NCBI RefSeq assembly: GCF_902167145.1
Contig: NC_050097.1
Coordinates: 170,096,923 to 170,160,922 of the forward strand
Length of the DNA: 64,000 nt
Direction of reading: 5' to 3'
Origin: Zea mays
Lineage: Eukaryota; Streptophyta; Magnoliopsida; Poales; Poaceae
The notes under the pieces were generated by a model. The model searched no databases, was not told the origin of the DNA, and saw nothing but the letters and a program-made list of their open reading frames with translations. Shown here piece by piece: positions 23,268 to 33,745 of this stretch. The translations under genes and the position numbers were made by a program. The number at the start of each line of letters is the position of its first letter. Positions within the stretch are counted from its first letter, which is position 1.

Positions 23268-24600
23268 TGAAAGTCGCCTAGAGGGGGGGGGTGAATAGGG
23301 CGAAACTGAAATTTACAAATATAAACACAACTACAAGCCGGGTTAGTGTTAGTAATAAAGAAACGAGTCCGCGAGAGAGGGTGAAAAACAAATCCCAAGC
23401 GAATAAGCAAGTGAGACACGGAGATTTGTTTTACCGAGGTTCGGTTCTCTCAAACCTACTCCCCGTTGAGGAGGCCACAAAGGTCGGGTCTCTTTCAACC
23501 CTTCCCTCTCTCAAACGATCCACGGATCGAGTGAGCTTTCTCTTCTCAATCACTTGGAACACAAAGTTCCCACAAGGACCACCACAAGTTTGGTGTCTCT
23601 TGCCTCGATTACAAGTGAGTTTGATCGCAATGAAAGAATCAAGAAAGAAGAAAGCAATCCAAGCGCAAGAGCTCGAAAGAACACAAGCAAATCACTCTCT
23701 CTAGTCACTATGGCGTTGTGTGGAATTTGGAGAGGATTTAATCTCTTTGGTGTGTCTAGAATTGAATGCTAGAGCTCTTGTAGTAGTTGGGAAGTGGAAA
23801 ACTTGGATGCAATGAATGGTGGGGTGGTTGGGGTATTTATAGCCCCAACCACCAAATGTGGCCGTTGGGAGGCTGTCTGTTCGATGGCGCACCGGACAGT
23901 CCGGTGCACACCGGACATGTCCGGTGCCCCCGCCACGTCATCACTGCCGTTGGATTCTGACCGTTGGAGCTTCTGTCTTGTGGGCCCGCCTGGGTGTCCG
24001 GTGCACACCGGACAGGTACTGTTTGCTGTCCGGTGTGCCAGTATGGGCGCGCCTGACTTCTGTGCGCGCTGCGCGCGCATTTAATGCGCCGCAGGTAGCC
24101 GTTGGCGTCGACTAGCCGTTGCTCCGGAGTTGCACCGGACAGTCCGGTGCACACCGGACATGTCCGGTGAATTTTAGCGGACTAGCCATTGGCGATTCCC
24201 GAAGCTGGCGAGTTCCTGAGGCCGGTTCTCCTTGGCGCACCGGACATTGTCTGGTGTACACCGGACAGTCCGGTGAATTATAGCGGAGTCGCCTCTGGAA
24301 AATTCCCGAAGGTAGCGAGTTTGAGTTGGAGTCCTCTGGTGCACCGGACACTGTCCGGTGGCGCACCGGACACTGTCCGGTGTACACCGGACAGTCCGGT
24401 GCTCCCAGACCATAGGGCCTTCGATTGCCACTTTGCTCCTTTGTTGAATCCAAGACTTGGTCTTTTTATTGGCTGAGTGTGAACCTTTTACACCTGTATA
24501 ATCTATACACTTGGGCAAACTAGTTAGTCCAATTATTTGTGTTGGGCAATTTAACCACCAAAATTAATTAGGGACTATGTGTAAGCCTAATTCCCTTTCA
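23268..24600 (-). repeat. 5' LTR of the Sirevirus
   Basis: Direct copy of 14603-15909. It holds the palindrome cluster at about 23889-24401, with one additional unit (CACCGGACATGTCCGGTG) relative to the 3' LTR near 23910. Confidence 0.95.
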
Positions 24601-24605
24601 GGTGT

Positions 24606-25522
24606 ATGCGGCTCGCTCTGCCAAGTTTGGGTTCGCCCCTTGGGGAGGAGTGCGGTGCATTTAGGAAACCTAACGGGTGGCTACAGCCCCGGGAAATCTT
24701 TGTAAAGGCTACGTAGTGATGCCCTGCTAGGCCACCTAGGTAGTGGTCAATGGGGAGTAGCTCTCTCCGGGCAGAAAGGGAATCACGGCTTGTGGGTAAA
24801 GTGCACAACCTCTGCAGAGTGTTTGAAAACTGATATATCAGCCGTGCTCACGGTTATGAGCGGCCAAGGGAGCTCCAGTGATTAGTGATACTTGATCAGA
24901 GATGGTTGGTTTACAGATGATGATGAGGATGGTTATGATCATGCTTATGGTAATGGTAAGTGGTACTCTTTCCGTTTGGAAAGGAGTACGTTTGGGTTAA
25001 TAACTTGGGTTAATGCTAAAACTTGGCTTTCTACTAGTAAGTAATAATCTGACCAACTAAAAGCAACTGCTTGACTTATCCCCCATATAAAGCTAGTCCA
25101 CTACAGCCAAACAGGATACTTGCTGAGTATGTTGATGTGTACTCACCCTTGCTGTACACACCAAACCCCCCCATCCCCAGGTTGTCAGCATTGCAACCAC
25201 TGCTCAGGCGAAGATGAAGCTGTGGAAGGAGACTTCCAGGAGTTCCAAGACTACGACGAGTTCTAGGTGTGGGTTAGCGGCAACCCCCAGTCGGCTGCCT
25301 GTGAAGGCCGCAGTTATCTACGTTTCTTTTCCGCACTTTGATTAATTGTAAAGACTATATGGACGTCTCAGACGTATGATGTAATCGACTATTTCCCTTA
25401 TTAATACTATTTTGAGCACTGTGTGATGATGTCCATGTTATGTAACTGCTGTGTACGTGAATAACTGATCCTGGCACGTACATGGTTCGCATTCGATTTG
25501 CCTTCTAAAACCGGGTGTGACA
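24606..25522 (+). repeat. 3' LTR of the chromovirus, distal part
   Basis: Resumes at ATGCGGCTCGCTCTGCC after the right copy of the Sirevirus duplication (GGTGT, 24601-24605) and matches 5' LTR bases to its end TGTGACA. It is followed by GTGGT, the right target duplication of the chromovirus. Confidence 0.95.
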
Positions 25523-26876
25523 GTGGTGCTTTTAATACGGGAGCCGAAGATAAGTATTTTTTGATGAGATCAAATGCTTCTTGTTGTTCTGCCCCCCAAG
25601 CGAATTCGGCATCATTCTTAAGCCGAAGAATAGGGGTGAACGCATCAATCTTCCCGGCTAGGTTAGAAATAAACCTTCGTAAATAATTCACCTTACCGAG
25701 AAACCTCTGTACCTCGACCTTACAGGTCGGAGGTCCCACATTCCGAATAGACTTGATTCGGTCAGGGTCTATCTCTATACCATGTTCATGTATGACAAAT
25801 CCTAAAAACTTACCAGCCGACACTCCAAAAGCACATTTACGTGGGTTCATTTTCAAACCATACTGACGCATTTTATCAAAGGCTTTGCGCAAATCAGCTA
25901 TATGAGAACTAAACTCAGCCGATTTGACTACAATATCATCAATGTAAACTTCCACAGTGTTTCCTAACAATTCATGGAAGATCAAATTCATAGCCCTCTG
26001 ATAAGTAGCACAAGCATTTTTCAGACCAAATGTCATGACAACCCACTCAAATAAACCAATGAAGCCTGGACATATAAAGACCGTTTTAGACGCATCTTCT
26101 TCGGCCATGAAAATCTGATTATATCCGGCATTACCATCAAGGAAGCTAATAATTCTATTTCCTGATGCATTATTGATTAATGTGTCGACTATGGGCATGG
26201 GATATTCGTCTTTAGGAGTTGCTCTATTTAAATTGCGAAAATCAATGCATACTCTAAGTTTACTTGACTCCTTCTTCTCCACCGGCACAATGTTGGAGAC
26301 CCACTCTGCGTATCTGCAAGGTCTGATAAAATCAGCTTCTAGCAGCCGGTGGATTTCGTCCTTGATGCGTGGGAGAAGATCTGGACGAAATGTTCTAGCT
26401 CTTTGCTTGAAAGGTCTGAAACCAGATTTAATAGGCAGCCGATGCTCTACGATCTCTCGGCTTAATCCAGGCATCTCAGTATATTTCCAAGCAAAGCAAT
26501 CTGAATATTCCTTCAATAGACCGATCATCTCATTTCTAGGATCGGTCTCCAGGGTCTTGTTTACAAAAGTCGGCCTTGGAGTTTTACCATCTCCTATGTC
26601 AATCTCCTCCAAAGGATCGGCCGATGTAAACCTCTGTCCTAGTTTATCAAGATCTATGAATTCCTTTATCATGTTCCCCACAGAGGAATTAGAAGATCTT
26701 TGTGTGACGGCGGACTCTCCGGTCTCGGGGACCGGATCATCCGTAATACTGTCCTTTTGCTGTGATATATGTTCGGTCTTAAAGTCCGAACCCTTTTGTG
26801 AAAGACCAGACCATCCGGCCTTGGAGGCCGAACTTTCCATGACCAGAGACTTATGAACTTTGTGTGTATTCATCAT
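25523..26876 (-). pseudogene. Tat-type reverse transcriptase and start of RNase H (upstream half of split pol)
   Basis: Minus-strand segment starting MMNTHKVHKSLVM. Motifs in order: WKYTEMPGLSREIVEHRLP, EADFIRPCRYAEWVSN, KLRVCIDFRNLNRATPKDEY, ISFLDGNAGYNQI, TFGLKNACATYQRAMN, and the catalytic VYIDDIVVKS near residue 313 (about 25938). The RNase H start (AFDLIKKYLSSAPVLKAPL) is cut at 25523 by the chromovirus. The rest is at 2548-3901. This part is free of stops. Confidence 0.92.
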
Positions 26877-26883
26877 TTAAACT

Positions 26884-29562
26884 TTATTTAGGATTTAGCC
26901 GATTCTCCATCGGCTCTAGCATTACAGGAATGAAACCTTTCTTATCTATACTGATGAATTGATAATCAGAAAAATCTACTCCTGTGAGACATGTAGTAGT
27001 CTCATAAGTCCAGAGTACAGGGGCATCGGCCACAGCGATGCAGGCCGATACATCAGCATGTACTTGTTCTATATCATCGCCTACCCATTGTATCAACATT
27101 TGATGTAATGTAGAAGGTATACATTGATTGGCGTGAATCCAATCTCTGCCTAGGATTAAACTGTAATTTCCTTCTACATCAGCGACGAAGAATGCAGCAG
27201 CAAGGGTCTTAGTCCTGATGGTTAATTCAACGGACGTGACTCCCCTGGCTTTGATCGAACTATCAGTTCCAACACCGCTGAGGGTCATGTTGGTCTTGAC
27301 AAGTTCGTCATCTTGTTTACCTAATTTTCTGTACAATGAATAAGGCATTAGATTTACAGCTGCCCCTCCATCTACCAACATCCTAGCAATCGGTATCCCA
27401 TCAATGTGGTCGCGCACGAAGAGCGGCTTTAAATGGTTTACCGATTCTTTTGGTTTAGTAAAGGCGGCTTCTTTAGGACCAAAATCAAACTGGGCAACAA
27501 CAGGTTCATCGTCGCCGATAATAGTACAATCGGCAGAAAATGTAATAATATTTACATCCATACCTGGGCGTTCTGGAGAAGCCTCGTAGTCGACCAGGTC
27601 TTCTCCCAGCAGGTCGTCCTCCTCCATTGATGTTGTCGTGTCGTTGGAGGCCTCCTGGTAAACGGCGGACGGTCCGCGCGTGGAGGCCGGACGGTCCGCG
27701 CCTGGTGCAGGTTGTCCAGACGCTTCCTGGTGAAAGCCGGACGGTCCGTGCGCAGGGGCCGGACAGTCCGCGCCTGGTGCAGATTGTACAGACGCTTCCT
27801 GGTGAGGGACGGACGTTCCGCGCGCAGAGGCCGGACGGTCCACGTCTGGTGCAGGTTGACTTTCTATTTCCGTGGCCGTTTGTTTTTTCTCGACGGCCTT
27901 TGGTCTCCATTTCTTTTGCGGTGGTGGGTATAGTGGATGTGTGTCATTGAATATCTTTTCCGCCTCTTTCTCCTGACTCTCCTTCACTCTTAGGCGCTGT
28001 AATTTTCTCTTTTGGGATCGTGTCAATCCCGCCGGGCACCATCGAGGCATGGAGTATTTTGGATCGGCTGTTTTGACGATAGTCGTATCCTTTTTGGTTG
28101 TGTTATCCTTTTTGGTTGTGTTGGCCGATTCACCAAAAATCATTGGCCCTTTATTGTCCCCCTGTATGACAACATCTTCAGTGCCTATTTTGATGATGTC
28201 TTTTTTCGTTGTTCTTTGAGTTGCTACAGGCATATGCCCCCCTGCCGGATTGGTCGGCCTAGGAGGCCGAGTAGTCCGGCAATCTTGTTGGGCCTGTGCC
28301 TGGTGACCAGATTCAGCAGCGTTCAATCGGTCTTGCACTAGCGGCGCCAACCTATCAAAAACGGATGTTTGGGGTGCCCCCCAGGCGGGGTACTGTGGCA
28401 TCCCAAATGGATATGTTGGCATGCCCCACATTTGATTTGGGACATATGGTGGAGGTAAGTATGTGTATGGATATGGCATAGATGGATAAGGGGGTGGAGG
28501 GGTCCATGTCGGTATGTTAGGTCTCAATTGTACAATAGGACCTTTCATTTCTTCTGATTGGTGAGGTGGTCCAATCGGCCTGACCTGACGTTGCTCATGA
28601 ATGGGTGAGCGGGGTCGCTTTGGTGGTCGGTCACTGGGGCCGACCTTCTTTTTCACGTATTTAGACAACAATTGATCGAAAGTCGGGCCAGACTTGATCA
28701 GCCGACCAGCTGCTTTAAATGTATTTGTTTTCCACGTACCTATCTCGGGTTGTCGTGGTTTGAAGGTACGTGGTTGCTGCGTGTCCTGAGCACGGCCGGA
28801 CCGTCCGCTGGAGTTCGCCAGACCGTCCGGAGAAGCGTCGGACAGTCCGCGTCTGGATGGCGGACCGTCCGCGATGCGCAGAATGGGTTCTTGCGCCTGT
28901 CTCCCTGTCTGTGTTTGCCCCCGAGTGCCAGAGGCTGTGATGGTCACCTTCAAGGTCTCCCCTCCATCAGGAGTCTTCTCGGCCACCACTTTTCTGCAAG
29001 AAGTTTTATGATTCCCACCGGCCTCTCTTGCATTGTCGATGACTATTTCTTTGCCTTTGCCTTCATCGGCTGTGTTTGGCCGAGTCAGGACTTTCTTGCC
29101 CTCAAAGTCGATCATGTTCATTGGAAAGGGCTCCGTGTCCACCTGCATTTCCTGAAATTTCAATCGTCCTTCGTTAATGGCCGATTGAATCTGTCGACGG
29201 AATACATTACAATCATTAGTGGCATGAGAAAATGAGTTATGCCACTTGCAATATGCACGACGTTTTAGCTCGTCGGTGGATGGAACAGTGTGATTTATTT
29301 TAATGTTGCCATTTTTGAGTAATTCATCAAATATTCTATCACACTTACCAACATTAAATGTAAACTTAACCTCTTCTTGCCGTTTCTTTTGAACCGGCTG
29401 TATGGAGGGACAAGCCGAAGATTTGGCCTGCTTTGGCCAAACCATTTCAGCAGCATACACCTCTGCTGATTCATCTTCTGAGCTACTTCGGTCGCATTCT
29501 ACTACATGTACGTTGTGACGAATTGTTTTAGCAGTTTCTTTGCTTCGGCTTTCACAAGCCAA
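26884..29562 (-). pseudogene. Tat-type gag C-terminal part and protease
   Basis: About 892 codons on the minus strand, open throughout. Near the N-terminus is the Cys/His motif YCKWHNSFSHATNDCNVF typical of Tat gag proteins. A long low-complexity, Pro-rich middle follows (YPSMPYPYTYLPPPYVPNQM). Three tandem repeats of about 22 residues ending HQEAS or YQEAS come from a DNA repeat at 27649-27858. The aspartic protease region has RMLVDGGAAVNLMPYS. Asp-Gly-Gly in place of Asp-Thr/Ser-Gly is common in this lineage as I recall. RT follows in another frame eight bases on. Confidence 0.85.
27649..27858. repeat. Three tandem ~66-bp units carrying GGACGGTCC palindromes inside the Tat ORF
   Basis: Units begin at GCTTCCTGGTGA-like words, each with two GGACGGTCCGCG-type palindromes and CCTGGTGCAGGTTG. 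The unit length is a multiple of three, so the host ORF stays open and gains protein repeats. The same palindrome fills the LTRs of this element. Confidence 0.85.
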
Positions 29563-29606
29563 AGCTCTCTGGTGTAATTGTGCTAGTGTAAAGAATTGGA
29601 TGCCTT

Positions 29607-30208
29607 CTAATCTTTTTTTAAATAATATCGTAGACCATTAAAGGCTAATCCTACTAGCTGTTTTTCTGCTAAATGAATTTGAAAGCATCGGTTTCTTGTA
29701 TCTCGGAATCTCCGGATGTAATCATTAACCGATTCATCTTTTGTCTGTCGCAATGACACTAAATCTACCAAATCCAACTCATAGTCACCGGAGAAAAAAT
29801 GATCATGAAATTTTTGTTCTAGATCCCCCATGATGAAATGGAATTAGGAGGTAAAGTGGCATACCATGCAAACGCGGTTCCTATTAAAGATAATGAAAAT
29901 AAGCGCACGCGAAATGCCTCTGTGTCGGCCAATTCTCCCAATTGTGCTAAGAACTGGCCTATATGTTCACGCGTGTTTTTCCCTTGGTCACCCGAAAATT
30001 TTGCGAATTCGGGTATTCTAGTTCCCTGTGGGTATGGGTGGTGATCAAATCGGCTGTCATAAGGTTTCCGATATGATTGCCCCCCAGGGACCATGCTTAC
30101 TCCGAGCTTATCTCGGAACGCCCCGGCTATTTCTTCCCTCACTATATCAATGGCAGCCGGTGCAAGACCACCGGCTCTCTGGTCAAACATAGGTGGGGTT
30201 GGTTGCAT
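29607..30208 (-). pseudogene. Tat-type gag core, two frames
   Basis: Two minus-strand pieces, 29819-30208 and 29607-29831, in neighbouring frames. They cover the gag core (RIPEFAKFSGDQGKNTREHI, GTAFAWYATLPPNSISSW, then FHDHFFSGDYELDL and DYIRRFRDTRNRCFQIHL). The shift sits at a run of G (minus strand) near 29828. A second shift at a poly-T run near 29610-29615 separates this from the following frame. These motifs match the retrotransposon gag family. Confidence 0.85.
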
Positions 30209-31152
30209 GTTGGTATGTTGTCGTTCCCCCCATTGGTTTGAGCTACGTGGTGCATTGCCACTTGCCTATATGGTTCGTATGTTTGATCGTTCCTTTCCGG
30301 CCTTCTAGGTGGGTCCGGAAAGTTTTCCTGGGCTCTAGATCTCGAATTAATAGGTTGATGCATTGTATAGTGCGATGAGAAGTGTTGCTGGGACGGGTGA
30401 GGATTCAGGTAGCAATCCTCCTCAAAAAGGTCATGCGCGGACTGTCCGGACATTGGCCCGGACCGTCCGTGATTATGTGCGGACCGTCCGTCGTTGTACG
30501 CGGATGGTCCGACTGGGTAGTTTAGATTCTGTGTCGTGTGTGGTGGTTCGGGCGCATATCTAGGTAACTCATCAAAAATAGGCCTGACTGTTGTTGGCCC
30601 GGACGGTCCGCGCTCACGTGCGGACGGTCCAGGCATGTGCAGATCGGCTGATTTGCTGCCGATTTGCGGTTGTTCAGGATATGTGTCCATCGGCATCCCA
30701 TAAAGGGGTTGTGACTGGTCGTGACAACCTGTAGCCAATGTGTTACGCGTGTTACCTCCTAACTCAACCTCGTGTGAAGGAAAATTTGCGATGTTAGATT
30801 TATCGAATGCACGTACTAGTCTCTTAACATCGCTTTGCATACCCCCTATGATGTTCTGCATTTGTTCACACTGCTCTTCTACATAATTTCTAAGAGATTG
30901 TAGCTCGTTGGTATTACTTACATTGGGGATATCTGGCGTGGGTTGGAGCGAAGCCGGATCCGTCGCCCGATGTCGGACGACCTTGTTGTTCCTGTCCACT
31001 TTGAAGTTGGCCAAGAATTTTGCTTTCGCCTCCTGGATCATCCGCTCCTTGTGCTCCTCAAACTGGAGCTGCTCGTCAGCCGACAAGGTTTCCCAAGTCG
31101 GCTCTATGATGTTGCTTGGAGAAATATCAGAGCTCTCCCTTGAACCGGCCAT
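30142..31152 (-). pseudogene. Tat-type gag N-terminal part
   Basis: Minus-strand frame from MAGSRESSDISPSN (31152), the first Met after the primer site. An upstream in-frame Met lies inside the LTR and is unlikely to be the start. The product is hydrophilic, with a possible coiled coil (LQSLRNYVEEQCEQMQNII). A linker rich in GPSA/GRSA repeats (30440-30640) is encoded by GGACGGTCC palindromes. The frame ends at 30142 but homologous reading passes to the next frame near 30205, at a C-run. Confidence 0.75.
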
Positions 31153-31184
31153 TGAGGGCCGATTTGATGAGCCTAGATGTGTTT

Positions 31185-31202
31185 TCCCCAGCGGAGTCGC
31201 CA
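31185..31202 (-). other. Primer-binding site of the Tat-type element
   Basis: On the minus strand TGGCGACTCCGCTGGGGA follows seven bases after the 5' LTR. It resembles the non-Met primer sites of Tat/Ogre elements, which I recall as tRNA-Arg type; the exact tRNA is not verified here. Confidence 0.65.
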
Positions 31203-31209
31203 AAAAGTA

Positions 31210-31870
31210 TGTTGACGCCTTTTCGGAGCGCCAAATACTCAAGAAGAACCGGCGGCGGTGCTCTTTGGTCAGGCGCGGACGGTCCGCGGCCTGGGGCCGG
31301 ACGGTCCGCGACCTGGTGCAGGAGCTTGGGTCCTCTGCCTGACGGCCGGACGGTCCGCGCCCTGAGGCCGGACGGTCCGCGCCCTGAGGCCGGACGGTCC
31401 GCGTGTGCGCAGGGGCGGCGGAAGTCGCCGGCAGCGGCCTGGATCTCGCTCCCGGGAGGGACCCCGTCGGGGAGGAGAGATCCTAGGGGTTGTCTAGGCT
31501 CAGGCCGGCCGACCTAGACTCCTCCAATCGGCGTAGAGTTGAAGAGAGGCGAAGAATTTGGAAATTGAGAGGCTAAACCTAAACTAGACTAGAACTACTC
31601 CTAGGATAAAATGCGAATAAAAGTTGTATTGATTCGATTGTTTGTTACAAATCGGCCGTAGACCTCTCTTTATATAGAGGAGGGGGGCTGGACCCTTTAC
31701 ACGACTAGATTCCGAGTTAATTCCGCGAATCTAGCCAACAATCATAGCACAAAACTCGGAACCCTAAACTGCTCTGCGCAAGCGCGGACCGTCCGGCCCA
31801 CAGGCGCGGACTGTCCGGACCGTCCGGCCTCAGGGCCGGACCGTCCGCCCGCTCAATTTGGTGCTCAACA
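31210..31870 (-). repeat. 5' LTR of the Tat-type element (661 bp)
   Basis: Plus-strand ends TGTTGACGCC and GGTGCTCAACA. It holds at least five GGCCGGACGGTCCGCG-type units at 31273-31402 and further palindromes at 31785-31850 that are absent from the 3' LTR. It is followed by GTCCC, the right target duplication. Confidence 0.93.
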
Positions 31871-31915
31871 GTCCCAGTCCGTTCTATGCCACTCATATGC
31901 AATTTCTTACATTTA

Positions 31916-32274
31916 GGTAGTGTTTGGTTGAGTAGTCAAGTAGAACGGAGCCGTTCCATTCCTGATTCTAGGAACAGAGCCGCTCTGTTCAATGTTTGGT
32001 AAGCTGGAACGGAGCGGCTCTGTTTTTTGTTTGGTTGCAGAGGGAGGCGCGCGAGCTGCCGCGCACGGATGGGAGAGCGAGCTGTGCGAGCGGGCTGGGA
32101 ACGGAGCGGCTCCGTTCCATTGATTTTTTGGAGTGGGATGGTTCCGGATCTGAGGAGAATATTCTCTAATTGGAGTCACTCCGTTCTAGTTGCTTTGTAA
32201 CCAAACAACAACAAAATAGAACAGAACGACTCCGTTCTACTTGGCTCTCTAACCAAACACTACCTTACATGCCA
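31916..32274. mobile_element. Tourist-like MITE (PIF/Harbinger type)
   Basis: 359 bp with terminal inverted repeats GGTAGTGTTTGGTT / AACCAAACACTACC extending imperfectly inward (AAGTAGAACGGAG). The 3-bp target duplication TTA is at 31913-31915 and 32275-32277. There is no coding capacity. Confidence 0.9.
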
Positions 32275-32277
32275 TCA

Positions 32278-33073
32278 CATGTGGATGCCACTCTCGATGA
32301 CATAGAAGGATAAAAAATTACATTCGGCTGGTATATAAGGGAATAGAATTATTTACGATGGTAAATAAGGCAATGAACAAAATTATAGTGACATACAAGG
32401 AAATGTCCCAAAGATTTAAAAATATCTAACTGACATGGCACATGTGTGGACCAACTAGAACATATCACGTTGCTAAAAGTTGACCAAAATCGATATTGGT
32501 TTGAGACAGTACCAACTAGATCGTCCTACACACTAGTCAGTGTTGATCGGTCAATACTGAGCAACATCAACTTCAATATGGTTGGTATCAATTAGACCAA
32601 CCAATCAATAAACCCATCGAACGAATAAACGGACCAAGAGGTCGACACAATCGGTACCGACCACATGATGCCCACCCGTTAGACTAATCATGATTGGTGG
32701 GGAGGCATCGTCACTCTGGTTGCCCGGTTGAGCTCGAAATGTCTAGCCAAGGCTAGGGATGACAACGAAACTCGTGGGTGTAGGGTTTACAAACTCGTAA
32801 CTGCGAGGTTAATACCAAATATGTACATGCACACACTACCCGCGATGGGTACAATATCCTACCAATACTCGCTACCCGCGGGTATACCCATAGGCACATA
32901 AATGCACATATTTTAACCTACTAGAAAAATACATTGCCCTATCGGACGCTCTACCATTCACATATATCGTGTATAATGCATGCAATTGAATATACATGCA
33001 TATTCAACTATCATACAACTCTTTTTGTGTTTTTTGAATATACACGGGGATGGATGGATCTTGGATCCCAGGC
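32278..33073. other. Non-coding stretch upstream of the CTR1-like gene
   Basis: AT-rich single-copy-looking DNA with scattered short repeats of ACCAAC and GGTATAC words. I see no ORF with recognisable content and no element ends. Confidence 0.5.
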
Positions 33074-33438
33074 TGCTCCCAGTACCAGGGGCCAGGGCGA
33101 TCGGACAATGACAATGACGAACATGGATAGACATGTCAACAGTCCAACAAAAACTGACCTCTGAATTAATGACAATGCTATTCCCGATCATCTGATTATC
33201 AGTTTTATCCTTTAATCAACTACATTTGATTTTTTCCTTGCGCTAATATTTTGATCCAACACACATGCTGCCTTTTGTCTTGGTACACAGAAGTTGATGC
33301 TCCGAGGTACCAACAATAGGATAATCTAGAATAGCATTGTCATTAATTCAAAGGTTAGTTTCTGTTGGGATGTTGGCATGTCTAGCCTTGTTCGCCATTG
33401 TCATTGTCAGGTCGCCCTGCCCCTTGGAACTGGGAGCG
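33074..33438. repeat. Long imperfect inverted repeat with nested direct repeat
   Basis: Arms at about 33074-33184 and 33331-33438 are reverse complements over roughly 110 bp with scattered mismatches (for example AATTAATGACAATGCTATTC near the loop side). The spacer is about 146 bp. A 28-bp direct repeat containing AGAAGTTGATGCTCCGAGGT occurs at 33280-33308 and again at 33442-33469, just outside the right arm. A transcript would fold into a long hairpin. It may be a MITE remnant; no target duplication was found. Confidence 0.8.
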
Positions 33439-33470
33439 TCCTGGTACGCAGAAGTTGATGCTCCGAGGTG

Positions 33471-33745
33471 GGCTCGCGAGTTATACTAAATTAATTAATC
33501 TACAAAATAGTAATGGATATTGAATACTTCTATAATAGTATGATTGTTTCTTAGCTTTTGATGATGGATTTATGTAATTTTATAATTTAGATTAATTATA
33601 ATATTGAATGATGATTGTATATTCCATATTTATATATTTTTAAATATTTATAATATAATAATATTTATCGGTTACGGCTCCCGAACCTTATTCTTAGCTC
33701 ATAGCCTCATACAATGCCGAGCTGACCGAGCAGGCTCGTTTTCGG
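33471..33745. mobile_element. Decayed relative of the hAT element at 18105
   Basis: Starts GGCTCGCGAG and ends with GAGCTGACCGAGCAGGCTCG, around an AT-rich core whose order of words (TTTTGATGATG, ATAATTTA, AATGATGATT, TATATTCCATATTTATAT) parallels the core of 18105-18628. The terminal TAGGGCTGG repeats are not visible, so it is truncated or heavily mutated. Confidence 0.6.

Larger units (their letters stand above)
14603..24600 (-). mobile_element. Ty1/copia Sirevirus, Opie/Ji-like (level 3), inserted in the chromovirus 3' LTR
   Basis: A 10-kb minus-strand element. LTRs are at 23268-24600 (5') and 14603-15909 (3'), with target duplication GGTGT at 14598-14602 and 24601-24605. On the minus strand the LTR begins TGAAAGGGAATTAGGC and ends GACTTTCA. 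The primer site TGGTATCAGAGCC is adjacent to the 5' LTR. The order gag-protease-integrase-RT-RNase H is that of copia. A long gag and repeated purine islands after pol are Sirevirus traits. It is broken by a gag frameshift near 22650, a hAT insertion in pol, and a frameshift near 17349. Confidence 0.95.
3902..25522 (+). mobile_element. Ty3/gypsy Del/Tekay-like chromovirus (level 2), inserted in the Tat element
   Basis: A plus-strand element with long LTRs (3902-6563 and 12810-25522, the latter split by a Sirevirus). The target duplication GTGGT is at 3897-3901 and 25523-25527, inside the RNase H coding region of the Tat element. LTR ends are TGTAACGCC...TGTGACA. An initiator-Met type primer site follows the 5' LTR and a purine tract precedes the 3' LTR. 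Inside are an extra upstream ORF and a gag-pol ORF ending in a chromodomain-like tail. Without the Sirevirus it is about 11.6 kb. Close similarity of the LTRs suggests a fairly recent insertion. Confidence 0.95.
1011..31870 (-). mobile_element. Ty3/gypsy Tat-lineage LTR retrotransposon (level 1 of nest)
   Basis: A complete but broken LTR retrotransposon read on the minus strand. Its LTRs lie at 31210-31870 (5') and 1011-1597 (3'). The 5-bp target duplication GTCCC is present at 1006-1010 and 31871-31875. Without the 21.6-kb insertion at 3902-25522 it is about 9.2 kb. Minus-strand order is gag, protease, reverse transcriptase, RNase H, a second RNase H, integrase. The second RNase H with its own DG/AEY/GDSQLV motifs is the mark of the Tat lineage. 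Several frameshifts make it non-coding today. I do not assign a maize family name. Confidence 0.93.
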
